From Serinus canaria (Eukaryota > Chordata > Aves > Passeriformes > Fringillidae): a stretch of 64,000 nucleotides of DNA. The stretch lies in NCBI RefSeq assembly GCF_022539315.1, contig NC_066323.1:6115719-6179718 (forward strand). The letters run 5' to 3'. The position numbers and the translations under genes are program-made. The notes under the pieces are model-generated. The model did no database searches, was not told where the DNA came from, and saw only the letters and a program-made list of their open reading frames with translations. Position 1 is the first letter of the stretch. Each line of letters starts with the position of its first letter. This document shows, one piece after another, positions 1 through 12,366 of this stretch.

Positions 1-1500
1 TTTATTGTGTCCTGAGCTGATGGGAACTGGAAGAAAAGAATTCACGTAAGATTGTGACTAACAGCAACTTTTGCATTGAAGGCAAGCCAGGCCACTCTGA
101 TGGTTCAAAACAGGTGCTCCCTCCAGGTCAGGAGATTTTCCATTTTTCTGTCCCGAGGCCTCTTCCCCATGGATCAGCCATGTGCAATAGCTTACAGCAC
201 AACTGCTATGGGGCTGGATTTACACCATCTCCTTCTCAGTTTGTAGGAGTGATTCATCTCTGGAAATGCTTGCTCATGGGTGCCATTAGAGGAGTACTGC
301 CCACAGTGGCATTCTCCATGGTTCCTCCTAACCTTTGGTTTTCTGGTGACATCAAATGGCAGGAGTGACGTTTTATGATTGCCTGTATTTGTACAGGCAA
401 GTGTAAGGATGGGCAGGTAGGTGGGAAAAACCCTGTGTCTCATTCTGTAGTGAGGAAGAAAGCAATGGGAAAAAAGAAAGTAGGAGTTAAAAAGGTAAAT
501 ATTTCCTTTGTCCCTAAGGCACAGTCAAGAAAAGGCATCATCATTTTGCTCAGACACTGGTGTAACCTCATGTTTCCCACAAAACATATTTCCCCGAGAT
601 CAGTTTTCACGTATCAGGTTTTGCCCATGAATACTCATGAGACACAAATCAGTCCTTTAATCCATGATTAGAATGTCACCCCACGCTCTGTGGTTGCATC
701 ATGATTTGGTGTTACTCTTGAATGGATGCTGTGCTATTTAATTGTTTTTTGCTTAGTGATCTGTTCACTCTGTTAATATTTAATTCTCTTTTCCCATCCC
801 TCTTTCTACCCCCAAAAGGCCTGAAGAATAGGAAAACATCTTTCATTTTCTCTGGTTTCATGTGCTATTGTAAGAGAATACCTATTCATGATCTCCTGTA
901 GGTGATTATGATGATACACAGTCATAATGCTGGAATTCTTAAGTGGTTGCCAATGCTGCTTTATAGCTGAGAAAAGAAAAAAAAATTGACCTGATTTGAA
1001 ATGAAGCAGGTTAGTATGCAGGTTAGTGTGCTTTATTTGCCTTTTCCAGTGGTTTGGATAATGAACAAATTGTCATCTTGGCATATCTTCTGCCAGATCC
1101 TGCACCAAGAGCTGCACATGAGCCTGAGTGACAGCAAGGCTCTGCCCGGTGCCTTGTGTGTTTTGCAGGGGTGAATTCATGAGGACAAATTAGATCTTTG
1201 ATTTATCCTTTAAACAAAAAGAAAGGGAAACAGTAACATTAATTTAAACGAGCTGTAGCTGAATTGCATTTTTTGTAGTGATCAATATTCTGGGCATTGT
1301 AAGCAGCAGCTTTACATAATAAATAGCTGCATTATGTAATGCTAGTTAAATTTAGAAATGGTTATTTTATTACCTTTAGCACACATAAAATAGAGAGTGA
1401 TAGAGCTGGAGCCCAGGAGCTGTCTGAGGATGACGAGAACAGCTGGGCCTGGCTGTGCACTGCAAAAATAAACCGCATAAAGCCACACAGCTCAGGCTCT
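1..1500. other. unique AT-rich DNA, no gene recognised
   Basis: The frames here are at most about 104 codons, have no recognisable domain and overlap on both strands. The stretch from about 1195 to 1375 is AT-rich, free of simple repeats and has the look of non-coding sequence that is often conserved between species, but nothing in this single sequence proves that. Around 1006-1030 a 13-base phrase (caggttagtatg-like) is repeated once in imperfect tandem. Confidence 0.6.
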
Positions 1501-1520
1501 GGGTCAACGTCAAGCATTTC

Positions 1521-1546
1521 GGGGGTTGGGGGGGGGGAGGCAGGGG
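1521..1546 (+). other. G-run, potential G-quadruplex
   Basis: Five Gs, two Ts, ten Gs, A, GG, CA and then GGGG follow one another. This satisfies the usual pattern of four G-runs with short loops. It lies about 320 bases before the long CA array. Folding is an inference from pattern only. Confidence 0.5.
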
Positions 1547-1865
1547 CAGGTCCTGCTCTGAAACACGGCACACCCAGGAGCAAAACATCTCTGCACAATA
1601 AAGATGGAAGATTTATTATGAAGGAATGAAATGTGCCACTTTTGTTCTCCCTGGTGTCCCCATAAAGCCTTTGTTTGACAGGCTCGTTTGGGCTCTGGGT
1701 AGCTACAGTCCCTTCCATGTGGCTGCTGGCTGCTTTGAGACCAGTTGTGTGCAGACTACAGATCAATTATCTCTCTGCTAGGGATAAACAGTGTTTCCCT
1801 TTTTCCTCTTCAGTAGCATTTGCTATTATCCCCGAGCATAGGAGCCCTTTCTTTTCCTTTCCAGT

Positions 1866-1882
1866 CACACACACACACACAC

Positions 1883-1968
<86 letters not shown>
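1866..1968. repeat. (CA)n microsatellite, about 51 units
   Basis: An almost pure CA dinucleotide array of 103 bases, broken once by an A-to-G change at 1887 near its 5' end. Alternating purine-pyrimidine DNA of this length can adopt Z-DNA and is typically very length-variable between individuals. Frames running through it on both strands read as His-Thr or Cys-Val repeats and are artefacts of the repeat. Confidence 0.98.
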
Positions 1969-1970
<2 letters not shown>

Positions 1971-1984
1971 GTTACTGGAGGGAG

Positions 1985-4900
1985 AGAGCAAAAGAATTCA
2001 AGTTTGTTGCATTAATCTTCATATCCTGATCCTTCTGCAGCCTGCTGCTGCCCATTCATAACAGGCTGGAGGGATGAACGCTTTTGTTATAATTATGAGA
2101 CATCTCAATCCAATAAACGCCCTGAAATGAGAGCCTCTGGAAATGGGAGTTTGGAAAATTACAGCTGAAGAAGGAAAGTCCCGTTGTGAAATCTTTAGCT
2201 AAGCAGGAACACTCTTGTTTGGCTGTTTCATAACACACAGGGAGCTCCAGTGTGGGAAACGAGGGGACTTTAATTAGTACATCAGAGCTGAGATGTTCCT
2301 TCTGCTCGCTGGGGCTGGCACCCATTTATCAGGGGCGGGGGTGCTCTCGGAGGGGGCTGGAGCTGGAGCCAGACTGCTGATGGAGTTAAGGGCTCTCTGC
2401 ACTGCTCTCTGAATTGCAATTAGAGGGCTCTGAACCAAAAGTTAATCTAAAGCACTGTCAAACTTAAGTAAAATTCAGATCTAGGTCATAGGTTCTTAAC
2501 GGACTGAACCGAAATCCTTTAAAAAGAATTTCGAAGAGCATCTGGAGATGCTTTTTAAAAATACAGATTTTGACAGATGTCAGGAATATCTCTAATAATT
2601 ACATGTACTTGATTTTTATAAACTACTGTGTGGAGCTTTAATATAAACTGGAGTCCTGCTCAGCATCTGTTGTGCATGGAGGTTTCCAGACTACTGAGCA
2701 GCATGTAGTCATTTCAGAGAAATTAATAAAAGTTATGTAGCTGAGCTGATGTGAGAGACAAAGAGTTAAAGCTAAATCCCATTTGGAAGTAAACTTTGTG
2801 AAAGCAGTGAATTTTCTCAAAGGCTGACTGCTCTTGATTTGCGAGGATGTTCCCAGTACTGATTTCAATTAAAGAGAAATCCTCAGGCGTTTCTGCAGCT
2901 CGGCGGTGTCCTTTATTCCACATGGTTATATATTGAGTAATAAACAAAACAAACAAAGACTGTATTCTTCAATGCACTGCATACGTCCTGTGCAATCTTG
3001 GGGAAATCAATAGGTCAAGGTCTGGCCTTGGATTGCCTCAGTATTGGCTGTCAATAATTCCCTCAGCTTCAGTGGAGTTTACATTGCAAGTGAAAAATGA
3101 ATGCAAAGCAGTCTGTATATTCCCCTAAAAAAAAAAAAAGACAGGAAAAAATAATGCTCTGGACTACACTCCTTCATACAGAAGCAGAAATAAATAAGTA
3201 GCCAACACTGTAAACTCTGATTTATTTGCTAGGCCTCCTGAAATCATGAGAGTACATTTTGAGGAAAGCCTTCAGCCAAGCTTTGGGATCTCTTTCTTTG
3301 CTTTCCATTGTTGCATCCCTGGCTCCCGGCTCTCGCTGGGGTCTGCAGTTCACAAGACCAAGACCTTGTTTGTACAATGAGGGTCGTGTAACAGCACAAC
3401 AGCAGTGGGTCTTTAAATAGTAGTGATTATGATAAGTAAAAATAATAATAATAAATAAATTACCATTAACAATTTGGGGTTTTTGCAAGTGCTGAGTTAC
3501 AGTTGCCTTTCATCCTGCTCCTGGAAATGCTTTAGTAAGTGTGTGTTTTCCACCACGGCAAGTGGCACTGATGAGTGCCAAGGCTGAGCTGGGCACTGGG
3601 AACATGACTTGGGGCTGTGTTTCCTCCTGTTTGCCTCCTGCCCCACAAGCCCTGAGGCCAGTGCTTACACTCGACACAGGGCCAGTCCTGGTGGTGCTCA
3701 GAGCTGAGCTCTTTGGATGTGGCTGCAGAGCAGATTTTGAGTTTACACAACTGGGCTTTGTGTCTTGCTCACAGCAGAAAGGTGCATGCAGAGTTTGTGC
3801 TGGAAGGGGATGATTTGTGTTCCATCTGTTAATTAAAGAAAAAGAAAGTGTGACAGTGTGAAGTGTTTGTCACCCTGTGAGGCCAAAGGACAAGACCCAC
3901 TCGTGATGCCCTGCATTGGGAGAGGGAGAAGGCAGAGGGTGGTGGTAAAAGCACCTCAGAAACAGTTGAGGCCTTTGTGACAGGATGAACATACAACCTC
4001 AAGGTACCAGGGCTGTAGCACTGGTCATCTTGCTGCCCAAGGGTGGACAGGCAGCCTTATACCTCTGTCTTTACACTTCCCTGGAGTGAGAAAATACTCA
4101 GATTGGAGATATTCTAATGTTTCCCTCTACTCCTGCTGTAACTGTTCCTTTTTTTAAATAGATGGTATTTTCATTCCCGTTTAAGCCAGCAAAAATCAGG
4201 AGTTAATCTAGGCAAAGTCACCTGGCTCTATTGAAGCCTGTGGAAATGCACTCACAAGAGATCACAATCAGGCCCTGTGGTCACAGAAAATACTGCACTG
4301 GGAGAACAAAACCATGCTCTGGAGACATAAATATCATGACCCAGCTTTTGACATGGGCTCTTCCAGGTCTCCCATGCTCTGGTACAGCCTGGCAAGACCT
4401 TGCCCAGAGTATGTGTGAGACTCCGTATTCCATTTAATCCTTTCCACATACTGCTTCCCAAGTCTTCATTTCTATGTACAAATTTGTACCCCTCACTCTG
4501 GCCATAAAATCTACAGGATTTTAAATTGAAGTCCCAAATGCTTTAAAAGAATTTATGTTGCATAATTGTACATGTTTGCCTGAAAACAAACAATGATGTA
4601 TGGCTAAAATACTCTCCCAGGAAGATGACTCAGATCCTTCCTTGTGACTTAGACCTTGCTGGGCTGCTGATGGTGCAGCTTGTAATCTCTGCTCTAGATG
4701 CAGGACAAGGGAAGGCAAACACGGGAGCAATGCATGGAGCAGGGGCATACAATCAGAAATCATGAGTTATTTGGAGCTTTTGGAGACACTCAATGCTTTC
4801 ATTTGTTGCAAATCAAGGTCAGATTGGAGACTGTGGAGAAGAAAACCAAGCTCCTGATGAATTTTACACCACACTGTCCCATCTGCAGGTGGGGGAGTGC

Positions 4901-6950
4901 AGCTGGTTTCATGCAAGTTGGCAGAGCAGCCGTGTGCCTGGTGTCTCCCACCCATGGGGACAGCGTGTGGACAGCACAGGACACTGAGTGGGGTACCTGG
5001 ATCTGGGGTGGAGAGGTGAGATTCCCACCCAAGGATGCCTTTCAGCAGTGATGCAGCTTCACAAAATGCTGCTTCTTTGAGTGGGCAAGTTTGGATGTTT
5101 TGCAATGCAGACAGTTGCAGGCAGGTCCCTCGTGTCTGGGTGTCTCATTGCCAAGTGCTGAGCAGATGATCCTGGCACCTGGGCTGCTTTGTCTGTACCC
5201 TACCAAATGTTCTTGCCAGCAAGTCAGGAGTTCATGTGGGTTTTGCTGTCACTGTTCTCACTTTAGACATCTTCCCATACTTTGTTTTCTATAAACGTGC
5301 TGTATGTCCCAAGGACACAATCTGACTGTTGGTAATTAAGTCAGTTTTTCAACCACGGCTCAAAAAGATTTATGAAAGCTTTACTTTGTGGATGTGACAC
5401 TCAACCAGTGCTTAAACGTCCTTCAGCCAGGGTGGCCAGGCCCAAGGAGTCCTAAGCAGGTGTAAATGTGTTTCTAAAGATCTGCATTTGTTTGGTACAT
5501 GCATAAACCAGTTTGCAGAGGTGGCTTTGCAGATATGGGGATTTTGCCGGTTTTGTGCCGTTTGCAGATTTGGGGATTTCCGTTCTGAGCATGCACTGAA
5601 CCTGTGGCTGCTGCTGTGTGCGAGCTGGCGTTCTCAGGATGGTGGCCTCAAGTGGATTGCTGCCTTCCTTTTTGTCATTGCCAGCTGGGCTGGGACATCT
5701 CAGGGTAGCTCCCTGTTAGCACTGGAAGTGCAGGGCATACTCTGGTGTAACTTGATGCTCTTGCAGCTTCTCAGTCCTGCCAGCACCCTCCACCCTTCCT
5801 TTCCTAAACTGAAAATATCAGGTATGGAGTTACCACTGTGGAGCAGACTCAAGGAACACGTCTGCTTTCCATTCCAAGCAAAGCATAGCACAGCAGTCTA
5901 ATACCGTCAGTTTGCAATGAAAGAATATTAAAAATAGAAAAAATAAAAGGAATAAAAAGGTTGACTTCATGGCAGAGCATGAAATAAGAAACTTTTTTCT
6001 GCAGGCAGCGCCAAGCATCATCAGGGAACATAACAATTCATAACAGCTGTGGGCAGCTATTTCTGTCCCAGACTTCACTAGTTTAATAGGAGAAGCATGG
6101 TGAAAGTTAACAGATCTGTGTCCAACAAGGTTAATTCCGAGGTTACCAGATTATGATGCAAAGAAAATCAGCTGGTGTTTTTCTGTCTCGCTATGAATAG
6201 CACAGTTGCATTATTGCTACCGGAAGGGTAGTCAGCTCTTCTCAGTCTGTGGTCTCCCACTGTGGAGGGAGGAACCTATGAAAAATTGGTTTCCTTTCCA
6301 AACATACCCTTCTGCCTTTCTCATTCAGTGCCTACGTAACCAGAAAGCTGAAGGGGTGGCTGCTAATATCACAACTGCTTGTGACTGTGTTTTGCAGGAG
6401 TCACTCTATTCTGTAAGCCTAATGATTAAGCTTTGTACCCTTTAAATTTTCTGAGACATATTAAAACCCAAAAGAGTTGTTAAAATGCTTTCAGACAACA
6501 TTTCTGCAAAATTGCTTGTGATTTTCTCTTCCACCTTGTCGCATCTCCTGTTCCAAAATGATTTGTATGGACCTTCCACTCTGTAGCATCAATAGCAATG
6601 ACAGCAGGAAGCCACCATGCTCTTCCCAGCAGATTTTCAGTCTAAACACAGCCAGCAGCCTAAAAGAGGGGGAAAAAAGGCATGCAATGAGGAAATTCAC
6701 AAACAGCTCCATGGGAAGGGGTTTGTAGAGAAGAATGTCTTGACTCCTGTTCACAGGTTTCTCTCCTTTCTGGGGAGGCTGTAGTCAGTTCATGCTGCCC
6801 AATTTTGACGCACACCGTGAAAATGGTTTCATTTCCTGACTGTACACTTGTAATTTACAGAGATCTATTGGCAACGATGGTTTAGAAGTGAAATTAAAAA
6901 CTTTCCACCTCACCTTTAGACAGATCAGTCTAGAATAGAGGTAACCACAT
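1985..6950. other. unique sequence, no gene recognised
   Basis: About 5 kb with no convincing exon. It contains an A13 run at about 3127-3139, a short (AAT)n tract at about 3440-3460, and an imperfect 35-base-period duplication at 5526-5580 (tttgcagatatgggga, then tttgcagatttgggga). Two stretches, about 2990-3095 and 4192-4276, carry phrases such as 'cttcagtggagtttac' and 'aatcaggagtt' plus 'attgaag'. These resemble old amniote interspersed repeats, but weakly. The frames of up to 137 codons show no domains. Confidence 0.5.
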
Positions 6951-6952
6951 AG

Positions 6953-7016
6953 TTTCGTAATGTGCTTTGAGAAACTGGGTAAGGTGCCTGTAGAAGAGCA
7001 AAATACTACTGCTAAG
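6953..7016 (+). repeat. ancient L2/MIR-like retroposon tail (candidate)
   Basis: The phrase 'gtgctttgagaaactggg' is followed by 'gtagaagagcaaaatacta'. This follows the pattern of a widespread amniote LINE/SINE 3' region, in which 'gctttgaga' is followed by a 'gctatagaag' block and then 'agtattattatt'. The match is from memory of the consensus pattern and is diverged, so the family is left unassigned. Confidence 0.45.
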
Positions 7017-7128
7017 TGCTATTAACAAGGTGATAGACAACTTTGAAACTCTGCTGGTGAAATACTTCCATCAAAATACGTCCAAAATTATGTGTTCCCC
7101 AAAGACTAACCAGGTTTTTAAAAAACCC

Positions 7129-7160
7129 CACATCATTTGCCTTGAGTGGCAAATGATGTG
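7129..7160. repeat. perfect 13-bp inverted repeat (hairpin)
   Basis: The arm cacatcatttgcc at 7129-7141 is exactly complementary to ggcaaatgatgtg at 7148-7160, with a six-base loop (ttgagt). It sits immediately upstream of the CR1 copy, so one arm may be host DNA and the other the junction. It is too isolated to be called a transcription terminator or a small RNA gene. Confidence 0.85.
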
Positions 7161-7164
7161 CGGT

Positions 7165-7665
7165 TGCACACAACCTTAAGTGCTGTGTGCAGGTTTGGGC
7201 CCCACAATATAAGATATAAAGCTAGTCATGATCATAAAAAGGAGGGACACAAGGATGGTGAAGGGTCTGGAGGGGAAGCCATAAAAGCAGCTGAGGTCAC
7301 TTGGTTTGTTCAGCTGGAGAAGAGGAGACCAAGGTCAGACCTCATGGGGGTCTGCACCTTCCTCATGAGGGGAAGTGGAGGGTGACCAGGGGCAGGACCT
7401 GAGGGAGTGGCCTGAGGTTGTGTCAGGGAAGGTTTAGGTTGGATATTAGGAAAAGGTTTTTCACCCAGTGGGTAGCTGGGCACTAAACAGGCTCCCCAGT
7501 GAAGTGGTCACAGCCCCGAGCCCAACAGAGTTCAAGAAGCATTTGGCAAATCCTCTCAGGCCCAGGGTGTGATTCCTGGGATGTCTGTGCCGGGCCAGGA
7601 GTTGGACTCAGTGATACTTGAGGGTCCCTTCCAACTCAGGACTTTATATGATTCTATGATATTTT
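7165..7665 (+). mobile_element. CR1 LINE, 5'-truncated, about 0.5 kb
   Basis: This is the largest CR1 copy in the window. Broken in-frame pieces match the end of the CR1 reverse-transcriptase protein: 'QLEKRRPRSDLM' near 7311-7346 and 'FRLDIRKRFFTQWV' near 7433-7474, with a stop soon after. It then continues through the typical 'agttggactcagtgatact' and 'cccttccaactcagg' segment to 'atgattctatga', the octamer-type CR1 3' end. The stops and frame changes show it is dead. The 5' edge is uncertain by tens of bases. The subfamily was not assigned. Confidence 0.92.
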
Positions 7666-7679
7666 TCTCTCTGGAATGG

Positions 7680-9440
7680 CTTTCCAGTTTTATTGTTTTT
7701 TATTTATTGCAATAATAGAAAATAAAGGAGTCTCAATAAAAATTAAATGCTATGATCTATCCAGAAGGGTCTTCCTTTTAGTTTTGAGGAGAGTTCTAGC
7801 CGTTCTCTTCTGAACCAAAATGAAGCTAGACTGGAAGATGTCAAGCTCTGCAGTGAGCTGGAAGGTGCAGCCCCAGCATCCCAATTCTGCAGTACCAGTT
7901 TGTGTGGGGTTTCCCCGAGGATCTGCTTCATTGCTCAAGCTCCAGAGAGAGAAGGTGCCCTAGTCTTGCATTCACAGGGCAAGTCTGTTCCCAGCTGCCT
8001 TGTGGTTGCTACAAGGAATATGAAGACTAGGTCATGAACTTAAAATAATGTTCTTTGAGTCTCTCAAGCTATATATAAACTGCCTGGAAGATTCGTGTTG
8101 CAGCCTGCTCCAGCAGGATCTCGGTCGCCTAAGTGCTCAGGGAAGGGAATTTTGCTATCTCTGGCTTTGGCAGTGGTGTGCAGCCAGACCAGTGACCCAA
8201 ACTTGCATGTTCAGGACCCTCGCTGCTTCTCATGCCCAAAATACCACCTGGGACATCACTGCCAGCTGTCATCTGTATTTGGGGAAGAGGAATAAGAGGA
8301 GATCCCTGATTCTCATGCCTTCCCATAGCTCAAGGCAGGAAGCAGGGGAGAGCATTTCTAGAGCTTTCTTCCTCTGACCATACAGTCTCAGTGCTCCAGC
8401 TGTCACTGGTTAATCAGCATCTTCCCCAGAGCAGAATAAGAGTCTGACTCATGACTCAGAGCCACATCCCCACGCCTGGCCACCTCCAAGGGCAATGCTG
8501 CCCTCTCCGTGGGGATGGTAATTCCAAAAACATGAAAATAGCAGGGGTTTAGGGTTGCTGGCCTTAAAACAGACTTCCAAAATAGTTTCCTCAGATGTTA
8601 CCCTGAGTAGTTTCTATGTAGATTCTTGCCAACAAGCTCTTGTTAGAATATTTGTGGAAAATAAACTGTGGTGAGCCATAGCAGAGCCAAGTAGATTTAA
8701 GACAAGCAAATATTTGTGGGAAAGCTTGTGTCTGTTTGCACTGTCCACCCAAGACTATCATTTAGCATTTTCCATGAGGACATAACTTCCCTGAGGTACC
8801 TTTTGATCAGAGGAGAGATCAATTACCATGTATCCATTTCCATGTTTTTCATTTGTGAGGCACCAGTGGAAAGGTCAGTATTTCCTTCAAGAAGAATTTG
8901 GTTTTGGCTCAGAACTTTACTTGAAGAGTTAACATTTCTGAAGCCATGACCTCAAAACCACAAATAGAAAGAAAAATAACGTAAGATAGATGAGCACAAA
9001 GTTCTGGAAGCCCGAACGAGTGAAAAACAAATTTCAGCATGTTTTGTAACCATCTTCTGGAGTTAGGGAAAAAGGACATTTTAATGAAATTGCACCGTAA
9101 AGCCCACATAAATTTGCTTGGTAAATCGCAAACACACAACTGATGAAGGCTGTGTCTGTAGTCCTCCAGCTCTGAAAACCCTTCCCAAACACAGGAGCAG
9201 GAAAGCTGATGTTGGCCATCAGCTAGGCCTGGCTACTGGACTCAGCAAGATTCATTCTACTGGGCAACTCAGTAAATCTTGAAGCTCAGCAGTACTTTTC
9301 TCATTTAAAATCACCTAAAGGATAAGAAAATTTCTGCCAAATCAACACACTTAGTTTGTGAAAAGACATCCAAGTGCGCAACTCTGACTTCATCTCTAGA
9401 TTAGCACCCCTGCCCTGCCATCCTCCCCTGTGGCACCACT
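7680..9440. other. unique sequence, no gene recognised
   Basis: About 1.8 kb between two CR1 copies. Short frames (up to 109 codons) overlap on both strands around 8050-8380 and 7740-7940 and show no motif. No simple repeat of note occurs here. Confidence 0.55.
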
Positions 9441-9442
9441 GG

Positions 9443-9509
9443 TGCTGGGTTAATGGTTGGACTCGATGACCTCAAAAGTCTTTTCCAACCTCAAAGAACT
9501 TCATTTCAG
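9443..9509 (+). mobile_element. CR1 LINE 3'-end fragment
   Basis: The block 'gctgggttaatggttggac' then 'tcgatgacctc' then 'cttttccaacctcaaaga' is the standard avian CR1 3'-terminal sequence. Only about 65 bases remain. The terminal ATTCTATG octamers are absent or eroded ('aacttcatttc'). Confidence 0.88.
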
Positions 9510-9563
9510 GGGAGTGGAGTCCAATGGTCCCAGTGACCACAGTGTCAACAGGGATTCAAAAAC

Positions 9564-9937
9564 TTTGTGAAAATCAGTCCTGAAGAGAGCAAAAGGTCAC
9601 AGCCAGCATTCTGCTTTCCTCCCGTGCAGTACCCTGCTGAAGTGGAGTTGTTCATCCCCTTCTGTCTTTCCATCCATTGCTTTTCAGACCATTTCCTCCG
9701 TCTGTCGTCCTCCTGCTCATGAGGTTTTGCTCTGAGCTGGTGTCCCTTTGTCGTTTCCCACAAATACGCTGTGCAAAAGGATGTTATTTGTCTGTACCCA
9801 AATAAAAGGATGGAAGAAACCAAAATTAGATCAGTAATTCCACATGTGTAAAGTGCCATGCAAACACTGCCAAGCTTTTCCAAGTCAGAAGAGGGGAAAA
9901 TCAAGCAGCTGTGAAAATCAGTCCTGATTTTCACAAA
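9564..9937. repeat. inverted/direct repeat module, about 374 bp
   Basis: The 18-mer tgtgaaaatcagtcctga occurs at 9566-9583 and again in the same direction at 9910-9927. The second copy is the left part of a perfect 12-bp palindromic hairpin (9910-9921 and 9924-9935, two-base centre). The 14-mer tttgtgaaaatcag at 9564-9577 is therefore matched in inverted orientation at 9924-9937, bracketing the interval. This could be a short non-autonomous element with terminal inverted repeats. However, similarity stops after 14 bases and I see no target-site duplication. The interior has no recognised coding function. Confidence 0.45.
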
Positions 9938-9939
9938 CC

Positions 9940-12240
9940 TCTGGTAGAGATATCCAAGCATGGGAATCCCTAAACCTGCATGAAGAGCTTGGAGTTATTG
10001 ATTTCATTATCTCATGAGAAGGGCTTAGAACTCAAGAGAGCTTCTGCTTCTTTTTGCAGCTCTGTGATGGAAAAAAGGATAATTATTCCAAAAAAACATC
10101 TCTCATGACACTTCCTGGCTCCTATTTCTGTACCTCTTACAGTTAGGTAGTCAGAATTGAATAAAGCAGATGGAAAAGTGGGAGATGGCCATGCAATATG
10201 AACAGAGATGGAGCAAAAATAGAGGGCATCATCCGTAATGCTTTAGGCCAAGAGTTCCCACATCCCATCCTGCTTGATAAAGGGGTCCCTCCTGCGAGGT
10301 GGTGCTTTACTGTAGTAAAAAGCTGTTTAATAGCTGGGGGTACGTGTATGCACTCAAATGATTTTGGTGTGGATTGGAATGTTATGACTGGAAACAGGAT
10401 CACAAAGTGCTCTATCAGACTGGAAGGAGCAGAGTGTCAGGGGGGGGTCTGTGCTAGATCCAGTTTCAAGATAACACCAGTGTTAGTGGGGAGCAACCCT
10501 GCTTGATTGATTTCAGCAGATGTTCCCAAATTCAAGGAGCAATGAGCAACACAACTACTTGGCAATTAGGGCTTCAAAAACTTGCTTAAGGAAAAAAAAA
10601 GAAGTGAGAAACCTCATCACCTTGCCTGTGAGCACACCGTGCTTTGCATGAGCAGTGGTGTGCATGCTGCTCAGGGCTGATGGGGCTTGTGGTATCCAGT
10701 TGCACTCGGGTGAAAGCGAGGGGAGACACAAAAATAGCTCTGCAGCCCACACCCCACCCACGGGAAAGCACAAGTCACCCAGGAGCAGTTGCTTGCTGGA
10801 GCAGCAGCTGTTGGAGCAGCATTCACTGCAGCTGCAGCCTGCCGGGCTGCTCCAGGGTGAAGCTGTGCTTGGGGACAGGGATCAGGCTCTCAGTTGCACC
10901 TTAACCTTTGTGCAACAGAGGATCTGCTTCACCCCATGAGGCCATGTTGAGAGCTGCCCACCCCATTGCTGTCTCCCAAGCAAGCTCAGCATACAGGATA
11001 TTAACCCCACATGCCCTCTGCTCCAGTTTGGCCAAATCAACCTCAAGCTAGGAAATGTGAGATAAATCAGTTCTCCCAGGCCATGTGCTGTCCTTTTTTC
11101 CCTGAGGTTTCTCATGGAGTTTCCAAAGCAGGAGAAGTCTTTTCTGGAGGGCTAGCACCCTACTCTCAGCCCAAGTTTCTGGTGCTATGGTTGTCTTCCC
11201 ATCACTTTGGACCCTCGGGGAAGTTTCTGCAAGGAGAAAAAATAACGCTGAGTAACAACCATTCAAGTTTCTCCATCCTGCATATGAAAGCTCAACACAG
11301 GCTGAAATTTGTTTGCAGTGTAAGGTGAGCTACCTCTCCTAACCCCCAAACTTGAGTCCCCAAAGGTGCCATCTCTCTGGACATAGTCCCTTGTTCAGAT
11401 ATTGACTGGGGGCAAACCTCCTTTAAGTTGCAGGCAATGCTAGATGTAGTTAGGAAAGGGGTGGTGTCACAAGCATCTGACCCCCACAACCAAATTTGAT
11501 GGCCTGGCAATGAATCCGGACTTGTTTGTCTTTGGAAGCAAATCCCATGTCCTCAGAAGTTGCTCAGTTTTGTGCTTTCTCTGCAGTGATCCTTGGTATC
11601 TCCAAAGATGATATCCCAGTGCTGTCATTCACCCAGTGCCATGTTCCCACCATTTTCCTCTTCTCCATGCCATGGTCATGGTCCCTACTTGCCAAACGGA
11701 GAAGGCACTGGATTACTCCAGCTCTGTTACTCCTTGTGTAAGCACTATGGATATTTTTGACTGTCCTTTTCAATTCCTGCTGAAGTCGGTGCCACAGGCA
11801 CCTCTCTTAGTAGATTGCTTTTGTGATTTATGTGGGTCCAGAAGAGTCCAAGGATCATTTATCTTTAAACCAGGAGAGAGATGAAAGAGTCATGGTAGTA
11901 AAATTTCCTGCAGAGCCAGATCTGAGCATCAAAGAGGGAAAAATGTCATTGTTTTACTGAGACATGATGACGTGAGTCAGGTTTTAATGCTAGGGGATTT
12001 TTTTAACTGCATAATTTGCCTTAAAAAGAAAAAAAGTTTTGGGAAATGAAAGGAGGGCAAGCGAGTTTGGTGGGCACTGCTGGGAAGCACTCTCTGGTGA
12101 GGGGCAGAAAAAGCCAGGAAGGAGCAGAGTCCAAGGGGCACATGCTTCTCCTGGGGTGTGGAGGCAGCACTGGGCTGGCTCAGGCTGGAGTTGCTGGGTG
12201 TCCCTGTGTGGCCACAGTGCCCAAGTGCAGCTGGCCCCAG
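9940..12240. other. unique sequence, no gene recognised
   Basis: No exon or known repeat is evident. The frames (up to 105 codons) overlap on opposite strands, for example 10555-10939 and 11011-11328, and carry no domains. A short G-run lies at 10440-10447. Confidence 0.5.
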
Positions 12241-12246
12241 CACAGG

Positions 12247-12366
12247 TGTGCCATTAGCCCTGTCCCAGGGTGCCTGAGTGCAGGGGACAGCTGTGCCATC
12301 AGCCCTGCCCCAGGCTGCCTGAGTGCAGGGGACAGCTGTGCCATCAGCCCTGTCCCAGGGTGCCTG
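12247..12366. repeat. 45-bp minisatellite, about 2.7 units
   Basis: Units start at 12247, 12292 and 12337 and differ at only a few positions. The third breaks off after 30 bases. Because 45 is a multiple of three, frames on both strands stay open and read as a repeated 15-residue phrase (for example CAISPVPGCLSAGDS). This explains the 219-codon frame over this area without invoking a gene. Confidence 0.93.

Noticed and set aside
1675..2061. Frames of His-Thr and Cys-Val repeats on both strands
   Set aside because: They are translations of the CA microsatellite.
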